DNA of 64,000 bases from an uncultured Methanomicrobiales archaeon (lineage in GTDB: Archaea; Halobacteriota; Methanomicrobia; Methanomicrobiales; Methanospirillaceae): positions 1-64,000 of the forward strand of contig CASGHK010000043.1 in NCBI GenBank assembly GCA_949320185.1. The letters are read 5' to 3'. Both the position numbers and the translations under genes were made by a program. This document shows, one piece after another, positions 8,773 through 18,158 of the stretch; the stretch's first letter is position 1, and the number at the start of each line of letters is the position of its first letter. A model generated the notes under the pieces. The model did no database searches, was not told the origin of the DNA, and worked only from the letters and a program-made list of their open reading frames with translations.

Positions 8773-10227
8773 TCAGGCCTGTTGAGGAGTCTCTGTGTCA
8801 CGGCGGAGGGTGCCTTTCAGATCCGTGCCCCGCATGGCGGAAGCGATCACCGCCAGGGCGGTCAGACCGGTCGAGACGACGAAGGCAAAGGCGATCCCGC
8901 CCGTCACGGCCTCCTGTATCCCGACGGGCATGTTGGTGCCGCCGACCACGAACATCTCCATGATCTGATCCATCGATACCGTGCCGATCAGGACAGGCAT
9001 CGCGATCGACATCGAGATCACGGCTCCCAGATTGCCAAGGAGGGAACGCACGGACGAGGTGATCCCCCGGCGTTCGGGCGGGACGGCGGCCATGACCGCA
9101 CTTGTGTTCGGGGACTGGAAGAGGCCCGAGCCGATCCCGTTCACGAGCATGGCGAGGGCGATCCACATGTACGGCGTATCGTACCTTATCAGGGCGAGGC
9201 CGGCGAGGCCCACCAGGGAGATGATGAGCCCGACCGTACTGATCAGGCGCGAACCGTACCGATCGGAGAGGATACCGCCGACGGGGCCCATGACCACCAG
9301 GCCGATGGCGAGCGGCGCGATAAGGACGCTCGCCATCAGGGGGTCGAGGCCCCAGATCCCCTGGAAGTAGAGGATCAGGAGGATCATCACGGACCCCCGG
9401 GCGATCGCGTTCAGAAAGACCGAGAGCTGGCCGAACGCGACGATCCGTATGCGGAAGAGGGAGAGGTCGATCAGAGGATGCGAGTACCGGCTCTCCCGCC
9501 AGATGAAGAGTCCGAGGCTGACAAGGAAGACTCCGAGGGTGGCGAGCATCACGGGCGAGAAGTACCCCGGGACGACCCCGATCCCGACGTATACGAGCAG
9601 GCTCATCACGGCGACGGTGAAGAAACCCAGGCCGGGGTAGTCGAACGGCTCGGTACTGAGGCGGGGGAAGTCCGGCTCACGGAGGTACCGGGCACCGAGA
9701 TAGAGGGCCGCAAGGCCGATCGGGAGGTTGAAGTAGAAGTTCAGGCGCCAGTCGACGAGGGTCAGAATGCCGCCGAGAATGGGCCCGACGACGAAGGCGG
9801 CGGCCATGATCATGGAAAGGAGACCGTTCGCCCGCCCGAGTTCGCCCCGCGGAAAAGCATCCGTGATGATGATCGTGGAGTTCGCGACCAGGATCGCGCC
9901 CCCCAGGCCCTGGATGACACGGAACACGGTCAGCTGGACGATGTCGACGGAGAGCCCGCAGAGGAGCGAACCGATGATGAAGAGGACAAGACCGGCGATA
10001 TAGAGCCTCTTTCGTCCGTAGATGTCCGCGAGCCGGCCCCATACTGGGGCCGTGATCGTCGTGACCAGCATGTACACGACGAGCGGGGCCATGACCCCGA
10101 TCAGGGTCGTCTTCAGATCGAGCATGATCGTCGGCAGGGCAATGATCAGGGTGGACCCGTTCAACACCCCAACGAGCATACCGAGCGAGGTGACCAGCAG
10201 GGCAAGCCATTTGTAGTCGGGTTTCAT
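8773..10227 (-). CDS. MFS drug/H+ antiporter, 14-TM DHA2 (EmrB/QacA) family
   Basis: A 484-residue, very hydrophobic protein with about 14 predicted membrane segments. The loop 2-3 signature is readable (GRLADIYGRKRLY, residues about 62-74), and the motif C region (FVVGPILGGIL) lies near 150-160. These place it in the DHA2 multidrug efflux group. Its start overlaps the stop of the upstream MarR gene by 4 bp, the usual arrangement of an efflux pump with its own repressor. The exported compound is unknown. Confidence 0.9.
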   Translation of the reverse strand: MKPDYKWLALLVTSLGMLVGVLNGSTLIIALPTIMLDLKTTLIGVMAPLVVYMLVTTITAPVWGRLADIYGRKRLYIAGLVLFIIGSLLCGLSVDIVQLTVFRVIQGLGGAILVANSTIIITDAFPRGELGRANGLLSMIMAAAFVVGPILGGILTLVDWRLNFYFNLPIGLAALYLGARYLREPDFPRLSTEPFDYPGLGFFTVAVMSLLVYVGIGVVPGYFSPVMLATLGVFLVSLGLFIWRESRYSHPLIDLSLFRIRIVAFGQLSVFLNAIARGSVMILLILYFQGIWGLDPLMASVLIAPLAIGLVVMGPVGGILSDRYGSRLISTVGLIISLVGLAGLALIRYDTPYMWIALAMLVNGIGSGLFQSPNTSAVMAAVPPERRGITSSVRSLLGNLGAVISMSIAMPVLIGTVSMDQIMEMFVVGGTNMPVGIQEAVTGGIAFAFVVSTGLTALAVIASAMRGTDLKGTLRRDTETPQQA

Positions 10228-10691
10228 GCGCTCCCTCCTGCCGAACCGCAGTCCAAGGGGGCGGACGCGGCGATGCTCCGGGAGTTCTCGACCATTCGGT
10301 CGAGGAGCGCTAAGAGCGTGGTCTGCTCTTCCCTCGAAAGACCGGCGAGCAGGGCATCGTTGAGTTCGCGGACCACCTCGCCGATGAGGGGGGCCATCGC
10401 GCGGCCGCGCGCAGTCAGCGTGATCAGATAGGCCCGGCGGTCATTGGGATCTCGCTCCCGGGCGACGTACCCGGCCTCGATCAGATTTCGTACAGTGCGG
10501 GTGCCGACGGCCCGGTCGACCATCAGGGCAGAAGCGATCCGCTCCTGGTGGACGCCGTCGTGCTCGAGAAGGTACTTCAGAAATCGGAACTGGCGGGATG
10601 AGAGACCTTCCGCCTCCAGGCGCTCCGCAAGGTACCGATGGACGAACCAGTGGACCCGTCCCATCCGGACAACGACTGATTCAGAAGACAT
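10224..10691 (-). CDS. MarR-family transcriptional regulator
   Basis: A roughly 155-residue winged-helix regulator. Landmarks are GLSSRQFRFLKYLLEHDGV, the recognition region ALMVDRAVGTRTVRNL and the wing RDPNDRRAYLI, all typical of MarR. An in-frame extension to 10793 exists, but the internal ATG at 10691 (MSSESVV) fits the family length better; ATG 10697 is an alternative. It is the first gene of an operon with the MFS pump, and a palindrome sits exactly at the gene start, suggesting autoregulation and ligand-responsive control of the pump. Confidence 0.9.
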   Translation of the reverse strand: MSSESVVVRMGRVHWFVHRYLAERLEAEGLSSRQFRFLKYLLEHDGVHQERIASALMVDRAVGTRTVRNLIEAGYVARERDPNDRRAYLITLTARGRAMAPLIGEVVRELNDALLAGLSREEQTTLLALLDRMVENSRSIAASAPLDCGSAGGSA

Positions 10692-10696
10692 CTTCA

Positions 10697-10717
10697 TTGA
10701 TATGTCAACAATATACT
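10697..10717 (-). promoter_or_regulatory. probable MarR operator with adjacent TATA-like box
   Basis: TTGATATGTCAA (10697-10708) is an inverted repeat with TTGA/TCAA arms. It lies directly against a TATA-like AGTATATTG read on the - strand (10709-10717), upstream of the marR start. A dimeric regulator bound here would block the basal promoter. This is inference from position and symmetry. Confidence 0.5.
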
Positions 10718-10935
10718 TAACGTCGGTGATGCCACTGCCATCCGTCGAGAGGAACCGGATCGAAGGGGACGGAGGCGGTGGTTGGCAGGGCACTTATGAA
10801 GGGGCGCGCGTACGGCTCCCGTACCGCCCCCGAGGTGAGGTGGTCTGCCCATCGTTTCATCCGGGATCAACGGATGCCTATCGAAGGGGCAGATCAATCT
10901 ATTGATTGACTCGAACGACACAGGAGTACTCACGC

Positions 10936-11904
10936 ATGGAGACCGACCACACCATCTGGATCGAACGGTACCGGCCGGCCATCCTCGCCGATATCGTCGG
11001 CCAGGAAGAGATTGTCGAGCGGCTCCAGAGTTACGTCCGGAGCGGGTCCCTGCCGCACCTCCTCTTCACAGGCACGGCCGGCGTGGGCAAGACGACGGCG
11101 GCCGTCGCCCTCGCGAAGGAGTTCTTCGGCGACACCTGGCAGATGAACTTCCGCGAGCTGAACGCCTCGGATGAGCGCGGGATCGACGTCGTCCGGAACC
11201 AGATCAAGGAGTTCGCACGGACGAGCCCGCTCGGCGGAGCCGACTTCAAGATCCTCTTCCTGGACGAAGCGGACGCCCTCACCCCCGACGCGCAGGCCGC
11301 GCTCCGGCGAACGATGGAGACCTACGCCCGTTCCTGCCGTTTCATCCTGTCGTGCAATTATTCGTCGAAGATCATCGACCCGATCCAGAGCCGGTGCGCG
11401 ATCTACCGTTTTCGGCCGCTCGGTGCCGAGGCGATCGCCACCGAGATGCAGCGGATTGCCGCCTGCGAGGGGCTCACGGTGACCGACGAGGCGATCCAGG
11501 CGATCGTCTACGTGGCACAGGGCGACATGCGACGGGCGATCAATGCACTCCAGGGCGCGGCGATCACCTCGACGTCGATCGACGCCCCGATGGTCTACGC
11601 CACGACAGCCACGGCCCGGCCCGAAGAGATCACCGAACTCCTCCGGCTCATGGTCACCCAGGACTTCGAAGCGGCCGAAGGGCTCCTCACCCAGCTGATG
11701 CGTGAGCGCGGGATCGCCCCGAGCGAACTCCTCGGCCAGTGTTACCGCGCCCTGGTCCGCCTGCCCATGCACCGGGCGCTCAAGGTCGAGATGATCGATC
11801 ACCTGGGCGAGGCCGACTTCCGGCTCTCAGAGGGAGGCAATCCCGAGCTCCAGATGGAGGCGCTCCTCGCCCGATGCGTCCTCTCCGCCGGGCGGTACAG
11901 CTGA
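10936..11904 (+). CDS. rfcS: replication factor C small subunit (clamp loader)
   Basis: A 322-residue AAA+ protein. It has WIERYRP and VGQEE at the N terminus, Walker [10 protein letters not shown] (near residue 40), Walker [10 protein letters not shown] (near 105), the sensor 1 segment [12 protein letters not shown] and the SRC motif (IQSRC) for the arginine finger. RfcS loads PCNA at primer-template junctions together with RfcL. The frame opens with TTG at 10906, but ATG 10936 has AGGAG 10 bases upstream and is chosen. mcm follows after 7-10 bp, so clamp loader and helicase are likely co-transcribed. Confidence 0.96.
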   Translation: METDHTIWIERYRPAILADIVGQEEIVERLQSYVRSGSLPHLLFTGTAGVGKTTAAVALAKEFFGDTWQMNFRELNASDERGIDVVRNQIKEFARTSPLGGADFKILFLDEADALTPDAQAALRRTMETYARSCRFILSCNYSSKIIDPIQSRCAIYRFRPLGAEAIATEMQRIAACEGLTVTDEAIQAIVYVAQGDMRRAINALQGAAITSTSIDAPMVYATTATARPEEITELLRLMVTQDFEAAEGLLTQLMRERGIAPSELLGQCYRALVRLPMHRALKVEMIDHLGEADFRLSEGGNPELQMEALLARCVLSAGRYS

Positions 11905-11911
11905 CGGTGGC

Positions 11912-14020
11912 GTGATGGCAACCGAGGAGAACGAGACGACGAACCGGGTCGGGGACTGGACCCGCTTTTTAAAGAATAAGTACAAGAACCAACTCGGAGA
12001 GCTCCTCAGGCAGTACCCGAAGAAGCGCTCGCTGTATATCGACTTTCGAGACGTCTACGCCTTCGGCAAGGTCGGCGTCCGGATGGCAGAGGAGCTGCTG
12101 GAGAACCCGGGAAAGGTGATTGCCGACGTGCGCGACGCGGTGAAGGCCCAGCAGCTGGCGAGGGGCAAGGGGGCGCGCGAGCCCGATGTGAACATCAGGT
12201 TCACGAACCTCCCCCAGCGGATCCAGGCCCGCGACATCCGCTCGGAGCACATCAACCGGTTTGTCTCGGTCGAGGGGATCCTTCGGAAGACGACCGAGGT
12301 CCGGCCGCGGATCGTCGAAGCGGTCTTCCGCTGCCCGGGCGGTCACCTGACGCGGAAGACCCAGGATTACGGCCAGTTCGTCGAGCCGGACGGCTGTGGC
12401 ACCGAAGGGTGCACCTACCGGAAACTGACCCTCGTCCCGAAGCGCTCGACCTTCGTCGACGCCCAGAAGCTCCGGATCCAGGAGTCTCCGGAGGGACTTC
12501 GGGGGGGCGAGCAGCCCCAGACGATCGATGTGGACGTCACCGACGACATCGCCGGCACGGTTGCACCGGGGGATCGGGTCGTGATCAACGGGATACTGCG
12601 TTCGCAGCAGCGAATGACCCACGGCAACAAGTCGACCGTCTTCGACATCCACCTCCAGGCGAACTCGATCGAGGTCGCCGAGAAAGAGTTCGAGGAGGTC
12701 TCGATCAGCGAGGAGGACGAAGCAGAGATCAACCGCCTTTCGTCCGATCCCGAGATCTATCATAAGATCACGCACTCGATCGCTCCGACAATCTACGGGA
12801 ACACGGACGTGAAGGAGGCGATCGCGCTCCAGCTCTTCGGGGGGATCACCAAGACGATGCCGGACGGCTCGCATCTGCGTGGCGACATCCACTGTCTCCT
12901 GATCGGTGACCCTGGGATCGCGAAGTCCCAGCTCCTCCGATATATCGTCAAGCTCTCTCCGCGCGGAATCTACACATCAGGGCAGTCCTCGACCCAGGCG
13001 GGCCTGACGGCAACGGCAGTGAAGGATGAGTTCGGGGATGGGCGCTGGACCCTCGAGGCCGGCGCGCTCGTCCTGGCGGACATGGGCATTGCTGCGGTGG
13101 ACGAGATGGACAAGATGCAAAAGGAGGACCGGTCGGCCCTGCACGAGGCGATGGAACAGCAGTCGATCTCTGTGGCCAAGGCCGGTATCACGGCGACCCT
13201 CAAGTCGCGGTGCGCTCTCCTGGGGGCCGCGAACCCGAAGCTCGGCCGTTTCGACGAGTACGCGGATATCGGCGAGCAGATCAACATGCCCCCGTCCCTC
13301 CTTTCGCGGTTCGATCTCATCTTCATCCTCACCGACAAGCCGGACCACAAACGTGACGAGGCGATCGCCGAGCATATCCTGAAGTCCCACGGGATCGGGG
13401 AGCTGATCGCCCAGCATGCCCGCGAACCGATCGAGGGGGTCGACGACGAGTTCATCAAGCGCGAGCTCGCGCCGGTAACACCCGAGATCGATCCGACCAC
13501 GCTCCGAAAGTACGTCGCCCTGGCAAAGCGGACCTGCTTTCCAATCATGTCCCCCGAGGCGAAGGAGGTGCTCGTCAACTACTACATGCACCTGCGTGAC
13601 CTGGCGGACGCGAACAAACCTGTTCCGGTCACCGCCCGGCAGCTGGAGGCGCTCGTCCGGCTGGCGGAGGCGTCGGCTCGCATCCGTCTTGCACGCCGGA
13701 TCGATGCCGCCGATGCGGACCGTGTCGTGCGGATCGTAGACACCTGTCTCCGCCAGGTCGCCTACGACCCGAAGACGGGGACCTTCGACATCGACAAGGT
13801 GGCAACCGGGATCTCGAAAGGGAGGCGAGACCTGATCCGTGCGATCAAGGAGGCGATCCGCGAGAACGCTGATATCTCGGGCCGGGCCCAGGTGGGCCAG
13901 GTGGTCGAGGTCCTCACACAGCAGGGCTTTGGGCGCGAGGAGGTCAAGAAGCAGATCGAGAACTTCCTCCGTTCGGGTGAGGCGATGGAGCCGAAGAACG
14001 GTGTGATAAAGCTGATCTGA
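11912..14020 (+). CDS. mcm: MCM replicative DNA helicase
   Basis: A 702-residue MCM. The N-terminal domain has a zinc-binding region (CPGGH ... CGTEGC, about residues 130-170). The AAA+ core has Walker A GDPGIAKSQ, Walker B LADMGIAAVDEMDKM and the SRFDLIF arginine-finger motif. A C-terminal winged helix follows (about 620-700). It unwinds DNA 3'-5' at the fork as a hexamer. Start codons GTG 11912 and ATG 11915 are both in frame. The gene directly follows rfcS and is closed by a T6 tract. Confidence 0.97.
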   Translation: MMATEENETTNRVGDWTRFLKNKYKNQLGELLRQYPKKRSLYIDFRDVYAFGKVGVRMAEELLENPGKVIADVRDAVKAQQLARGKGAREPDVNIRFTNLPQRIQARDIRSEHINRFVSVEGILRKTTEVRPRIVEAVFRCPGGHLTRKTQDYGQFVEPDGCGTEGCTYRKLTLVPKRSTFVDAQKLRIQESPEGLRGGEQPQTIDVDVTDDIAGTVAPGDRVVINGILRSQQRMTHGNKSTVFDIHLQANSIEVAEKEFEEVSISEEDEAEINRLSSDPEIYHKITHSIAPTIYGNTDVKEAIALQLFGGITKTMPDGSHLRGDIHCLLIGDPGIAKSQLLRYIVKLSPRGIYTSGQSSTQAGLTATAVKDEFGDGRWTLEAGALVLADMGIAAVDEMDKMQKEDRSALHEAMEQQSISVAKAGITATLKSRCALLGAANPKLGRFDEYADIGEQINMPPSLLSRFDLIFILTDKPDHKRDEAIAEHILKSHGIGELIAQHAREPIEGVDDEFIKRELAPVTPEIDPTTLRKYVALAKRTCFPIMSPEAKEVLVNYYMHLRDLADANKPVPVTARQLEALVRLAEASARIRLARRIDAADADRVVRIVDTCLRQVAYDPKTGTFDIDKVATGISKGRRDLIRAIKEAIRENADISGRAQVGQVVEVLTQQGFGREEVKKQIENFLRSGEAMEPKNGVIKLI

Positions 14021-14033
14021 GGGCAGCCGACGT

Positions 14034-14050
14034 CGAAACCTCCCTTTTTT
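14034..14050 (+). terminator. T-tract terminator after mcm
   Basis: Six Ts at 14045-14050, preceded by cgaaacctccc, lie 25 bases after the mcm stop. This is consistent with an archaeal oligo-T terminator. Confidence 0.5.
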
Positions 14051-14264
14051 CGACAGGGGTTTTCCCTGATCTCGTCTTTTGCAAACACTCCATCACGGAG
14101 ACCCACCTCACTCGGCCCCAGACGCGATCTGACGACAATCTGTCCGAAGGTTCCCCATCCTCCAGACGGCCCAGCAGGTATCGAAGCAACGATCCCGTCA
14201 TACAGCCGATCTGAATCCATCCAACGAGACGGTCGGCCAGAGTCTGCTGGGACAGGCGGGCGGG
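14051..14264. other. intergenic region between convergent mcm and META lipoprotein genes
   Basis: About 210 bp with no recognisable coding frame or RNA. It separates two T-tract terminators that face each other. Confidence 0.4.
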
Positions 14265-14270
14265 AAAAAA
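14265..14270 (-). terminator. T-tract terminator after META-domain gene
   Basis: Six As on the + strand read as TTTTTT on the - strand about 20 bases after the stop of the lipoprotein gene. Confidence 0.5.
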
Positions 14271-14289
14271 GGTCTTCGGTCCCGAGCCC

Positions 14290-15246
14290 TCAGGGCTTGA
14301 AGACCATCCGGTTGTTCGGGTTCTCCATCGTGAGGATAAGCCGGCCGGTCGAATCGGTCTGGAACGCCTTTACGCGTGAGAGGCCGTCGAGGAAGTCACG
14401 GTCGCTCGAGCTGTCGCCGCAGTAGGCCTTGGTGAGGTTGGGCTTCGAGATCTTCAGGACGGTCTTCTCGAGTGTAAAGTTGCCCGTGCCGGTGTTGCAG
14501 TCGGCCTTGACGGCATAGGTGCCGTTCTCGGCGAAGACCACGGTGTACCGGTTGGGGTTCGAGACGGCGACCTCCTTCGAGGGCATGGTCTGGGTCATCC
14601 CGGTCCAGTACCAGGTCTTGTTGACGAACGACGCGTTGATGACGGGGGTCGATTTCGTGGCGTTCGCCTTGAAGACCATCTGGTTGCCGGACTCGCCGAG
14701 GGAGAGCGCGAGCTTGCCGGCAGGCGTGATGGAGTACGCGGTTGCGTTCAGGAGTGATGCCAGGTAGAGCTGGTCGTGCGACTCGTCGCCACACCAGGCG
14801 AGCGTCGTGATCGGCGCCGTCAGGTTGAGCGAGCTGCCGACGAGGGTGTAGTTGCCGCCGCCGACGTTACAGTCGTTCTTGATTCCGTAGGACCCATCGG
14901 GTTTGAAGACAATCGTGTGCAGGAACGAGTCAGTGACAACCGTCTGGTTCATGCCGTCCATCGTCTCGATCGCGGTCCATTCCCAGGTGGTGTTCATCAG
15001 CCCAGGAGCCTCGGTGGGCTCGACCGCGGGGGTCCCGTTCACATCAACCGTCGCGGTGGCGTTCGGCTCGGCGAGGAGCGTCGGGACGACAGTCGCGGTG
15101 CTGGTGGTCTCTGCAGGCGTTCCTGTCGTCGCTGCTGTCCCGGACGGGGTCGCGTTGCCCGACGGGGTCGTCGTGCAGCCGGCGCAGAGCAGCATCGCGA
15201 TCGCGATGAGCCCTACAAGGGCAACACGGAAGAGAGTACGGTGCAT
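14290..15246 (-). CDS. lipoprotein with two META (HslJ-like) domains
   Basis: The 318-residue product has a signal peptide and a lipobox-like LLCAGC near residue 24, then a Thr/Pro-rich linker (25-75). Two META domains follow (about 80-195 and 205-318). Each has an opening W motif (NTTWEWT; NKTWYWT), a YGIKNDCN/YAVKADCN cysteine segment, and a WCGDESHDQLY/YCGDSSSDRDF segment. The paired cysteines suggest one disulfide per domain. META domains occur in secreted or stress-related proteins of unclear biochemical role. It should be anchored outside the membrane. Confidence 0.85.
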   Translation of the reverse strand: MHRTLFRVALVGLIAIAMLLCAGCTTTPSGNATPSGTAATTGTPAETTSTATVVPTLLAEPNATATVDVNGTPAVEPTEAPGLMNTTWEWTAIETMDGMNQTVVTDSFLHTIVFKPDGSYGIKNDCNVGGGNYTLVGSSLNLTAPITTLAWCGDESHDQLYLASLLNATAYSITPAGKLALSLGESGNQMVFKANATKSTPVINASFVNKTWYWTGMTQTMPSKEVAVSNPNRYTVVFAENGTYAVKADCNTGTGNFTLEKTVLKISKPNLTKAYCGDSSSDRDFLDGLSRVKAFQTDSTGRLILTMENPNNRMVFKP

Positions 15247-15432
15247 ACGTATTTTTCGCTAGTTTCTGTATTAAACCATACTGTACCGTTCTTTCTATGT
15301 ATTCCAGAGAGGAGCGTCAACCGCCTCGCTCGCTTCTTCCGATGGAGAGATAGCGCCAGAATTGGGGTTCGATGACCCCTGCCGCACGAACGTTCGTATT
15401 TTCCTCGTGGCACTCAGGCCGCTCGCGACCGC

Positions 15433-16356
15433 TCACGCGACGAGATAGGCGATCAACGGGATCGTAACCACACAGAAGAGTGTCGTGATAAAGACCGACT
15501 GCGAGGCGAGCTCGGGGTTGACACCGTACTCCTCGGCGAAGAGTGCGGCGTTGGTCGCGCCGGGCATGCCGGCCATGATAACGAGGACGCCCAGGATGAG
15601 CGGGTCAGCAACGAAGAGCCGAAGGACCCCAAGGGTCGCGAGAGGCATCGCCAGGAGCCGGACTCCGGCGTACGCGTAGACCCGGAGATTTCCGAAGATC
15701 GCCCGGGCATCCAGTCGAGCAAGGAGCGCACCGATCACCACCATCGAGAGCGGAGTTGTCAGGTCACCGAGCATCGAGATCGGCCCGCCGATCACCTCCG
15801 GCAGGTCGACCGAAAGGAGAAAGAGGGCGAGCCCGATCCCGACCGAGACGATCCCGGGCGAGAGGAGGACGCGAGGGCTGATCGCCCTCCACCCGGTCCC
15901 CGCACCGCTGATGATCAGGATCCCGACGGTAAAGAGGAGGAACGAGAAGAGGAGGTTGTAGATCGCGGCGAGGAAGACTGCCTCGGCTCCCCAGATTGCG
16001 TTCACCACCGGGTACCCCATGAACCCGGTATTCGCGAAGATCACGAGAAATGAATAGACCGGCCGGTCGTCGACCCGTGCACGAATCAGCCGGGGAAAGA
16101 CGAGGGCAACCGCGACTGCAGCGATGTAATAGATGCCGCCGACAAGGGCCACGGTCATCCCTTCACGCGCGAGGCTGGAGTCGTACGGGAGCTGCATCGA
16201 GTCGATCACGAGGGCTGGGAGGGCTACGTTCACCAGAAAACTCGAGACACCGGCCGTCACCTCGTCGGTGAAGATCCCGATCCGGCGCACGGTCCATCCG
16301 ACAAGGATCAGGACAAAGAGGGTCAGAACAAGGTAGAAGAGCGCTTCGAGTTCCAT
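15433..16356 (-). CDS. AEC-family transporter (auxin efflux carrier-like permease)
   Basis: A 307-residue integral membrane protein with about 10 hydrophobic segments in two halves, the normal size for AEC permeases. The C-terminal GMPGATNAALFAEEYG segment is characteristic of the family. Members export or exchange organic acids such as malate or malonate. The gene stands alone and diverges from ppiC. The substrate is unknown. Confidence 0.85.
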   Translation of the reverse strand: MELEALFYLVLTLFVLILVGWTVRRIGIFTDEVTAGVSSFLVNVALPALVIDSMQLPYDSSLAREGMTVALVGGIYYIAAVAVALVFPRLIRARVDDRPVYSFLVIFANTGFMGYPVVNAIWGAEAVFLAAIYNLLFSFLLFTVGILIISGAGTGWRAISPRVLLSPGIVSVGIGLALFLLSVDLPEVIGGPISMLGDLTTPLSMVVIGALLARLDARAIFGNLRVYAYAGVRLLAMPLATLGVLRLFVADPLILGVLVIMAGMPGATNAALFAEEYGVNPELASQSVFITTLFCVVTIPLIAYLVA

Positions 16357-16400
16357 GCCATCTCTCCCGCTCTGGGCGGACCTGCCGCCCTCGTGCCTTT

Positions 16401-16407
16401 TTTATAC
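16401..16407 (+). promoter_or_regulatory. TATA box of ppiC
   Basis: tttatac, centred about 25 bases before the ATG at 16429 with T-rich flanks, would place transcription start at or next to the ATG. This implies a leaderless mRNA. Confidence 0.6.
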
Positions 16408-16428
16408 GATCCCGCCCCGTAAGATGGT

Positions 16429-16713
16429 ATGCCACGACAGGTATCGGCCGCGCACATACTGGTAAAGACCGAGCAGGAGGCAGAGACCCTCAAGAAGCGG
16501 ATCGCGGAGGGAGCAGACTTCGGGGAGATAGCGAAGAAGCACTCGAACTGCCCCTCGGGCCGGAACTGTGGCGACCTTGGCTGGTTCCGTAAAGGCCAGA
16601 TGGTCCCCGAGTTCGAGAAGGCTGCGTTCGAGGGGAAGAAGGGCGACGTGGTCGGACCTGTCAGGACCCAGTTCGGCTATCACCTGATCCGTATCAACGA
16701 CCAGAAGGACTGA
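16429..16713 (+). CDS. parvulin-type peptidyl-prolyl cis-trans isomerase
   Basis: A compact 94-residue single-domain parvulin. It opens with the strand SAAHILVKTE, followed by FGEIAKKHSNCPSG, GDLGWFRKGQM and the C-terminal FGYHLIRI, all conserved PpiC positions. There is no signal peptide, so it acts in the cytoplasm, catalysing proline isomerisation during folding. The gene starts without a leader sequence and has its own TATA box. Confidence 0.94.
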   Translation: MPRQVSAAHILVKTEQEAETLKKRIAEGADFGEIAKKHSNCPSGRNCGDLGWFRKGQMVPEFEKAAFEGKKGDVVGPVRTQFGYHLIRINDQKD

Positions 16714-16752
16714 AGAACGGATTGAGCACCTAAAAAATCGGGCAGGAAGACG

Positions 16753-17181
16753 GTGGTGACGACGGGAGGCGTGGACGTGCGGCTGGTCCGGGAGCACCCG
16801 ACCGAAGCGATCGTCCGTCTCTACCGCACTGCAGGATGGTGGTTGGACCATTACGATCAGGCCCACATCCCACCGATGGTCCACGGTTCCTTCGCTTTCG
16901 TCGTCGCGATCGATGAAGAGAGCGGGGCGACGATCGGGATGGGCCGGTGTCTCTCGGACGGGGCCTCGGACGCCTACATCCAGGACGTGGTCGTGGACCC
17001 GGACTTCCGGGGCCGGGGGATCGGGCGGCGGATCGTCGCCTCCCTCCTCGATGCGTGCCGCGCGGCCGGGATCCTCTGGATCGGTGTCATCGCCGAGCCG
17101 GAGGCGGTAGCCTTCTACGAGCGGACCGGGTTTCTTTCTCTCCCTGGCCACGTGGCCCTCCGATACTCGGCGGAGGACTGA
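16753..17181 (+). CDS. GNAT-family N-acetyltransferase
   Basis: A 142-residue GNAT protein with the acetyl-CoA pyrophosphate-binding motif A (VVVDPDFRGRGIGRRIV, residues 77-93) and a C-terminal FYERTGF motif (about 121-127). The acceptor substrate is not readable. Start GTG 16753 follows GGCAGGAAG. The next gene begins 3 bp after its stop, so the pair is probably co-transcribed. Confidence 0.85.
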   Translation: MVTTGGVDVRLVREHPTEAIVRLYRTAGWWLDHYDQAHIPPMVHGSFAFVVAIDEESGATIGMGRCLSDGASDAYIQDVVVDPDFRGRGIGRRIVASLLDACRAAGILWIGVIAEPEAVAFYERTGFLSLPGHVALRYSAED

Positions 17182-17184
17182 CCC

Positions 17185-18081
17185 GTGCTCACGATCGATG
17201 ACTTCGAGCCGGTGTCCCTCGATGATCGCGCCTGTTTTCTCGAACAGTACCGCCTGTTTCCGCCGGTCCACTCCGACAACACCTTCACCAATATCGTCTG
17301 CTGGAACCACTACGCGCATTATCGGTTCGCCAAGGTACGGGACAGCCTTGTGATCTGCTCGACGATTGACGGGAAGGTCCGCTTCCGGGCTCCGATCGGG
17401 CCGGACGATCCGGCGCTGCTCGACGATCTCTTCTCGCTCGCGAAGTCCGAGTCGCCGGATGGGGCATTCTTCATCCTGGACCCGGTCTCCCGGGAACGGA
17501 TCGCCTCCCGGTATCCGACACTTGCCCTCAACCCCGTCAGGGACCTCTATGAGTACGTCTACCGGTCCGCCGATCTCGCCGATCTTCCGGGGAAGGGATA
17601 CCTGACCATCCGTCGCCACATCAGCCGGTTTCACCGCAACTGCTCGAACGAGGTCGAGGCGATCACCCCGGAGAACATGGAGGAGGTCCGAGTCTTCGTC
17701 AACCGGTGGTGCAACTGGAAGGACTGCGAGAACGACCCGCTCCTTGCGGGAGAGCGCGAGGCGGTCCTCTTCGCCCTCGCCCACTTCCGGGAACTCGAAC
17801 TCCAGGGGCTCGCGGTCCGGGTGGAGGGAGAGGTCGCGGCGATGACGGTCTTCGAACAGATGAATCACGATACGGGGCTGGTCCATTTCGAGAAGGGACT
17901 CCCGGACTGCGAGGGGATTTACAAGGCGATCAATCAGGAGACCGCTCGCAGGCTCCGCGATGCGTGCACCTTCATCAACCGGGAGTCAGACATGGGCGTC
18001 CCGGGGCTTCGCGAGGCCAAGAGCCGGTACCACCCGGACCACATGGTCGAGGTCCACGCGATTGCGGTCGGGGACCTCTGA
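17185..18081 (+). CDS. DUF2156-family protein (GNAT-like aminoacyltransferase fold)
   Basis: A 298-residue protein matching the DUF2156 family, related to the C-terminal domain of phosphatidylglycerol lysyltransferase (double GNAT fold). Readable signatures are FTNIVCWNHYAHYRF near the N terminus and NREsDMGVPGLREAK near the C terminus. It starts with GTG behind GGAGG, directly after a GNAT gene. A role in transferring an amino acid or acyl group is possible, but the substrate is unknown. There are no membrane segments, unlike full MprF. Confidence 0.8.
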   Translation: MLTIDDFEPVSLDDRACFLEQYRLFPPVHSDNTFTNIVCWNHYAHYRFAKVRDSLVICSTIDGKVRFRAPIGPDDPALLDDLFSLAKSESPDGAFFILDPVSRERIASRYPTLALNPVRDLYEYVYRSADLADLPGKGYLTIRRHISRFHRNCSNEVEAITPENMEEVRVFVNRWCNWKDCENDPLLAGEREAVLFALAHFRELELQGLAVRVEGEVAAMTVFEQMNHDTGLVHFEKGLPDCEGIYKAINQETARRLRDACTFINRESDMGVPGLREAKSRYHPDHMVEVHAIAVGDL

Positions 18082-18093
18082 ACCGAGCCGTAC

Positions 18094-18102
18094 GTTTATA
18101 TG
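18094..18102 (+). promoter_or_regulatory. TATA box of prefoldin beta gene
   Basis: gtttatatg is a good archaeal TATA match 13 bases after the preceding stop. Predicted transcription start is near 18124, giving a leader of about 35 nt before the ATG at 18159. Confidence 0.6.
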
Positions 18103-18158
18103 CCGGGGGTCCAAACCGGATAGGCATACCGGTCACCCCCCGGTGTCCGAGATCCACC

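Noticed and set aside
8782-10431. 549-residue acidic open frame opposite the MFS transporter
   Set aside because: The membrane protein on the - strand is certain; this frame is a composition artefact.
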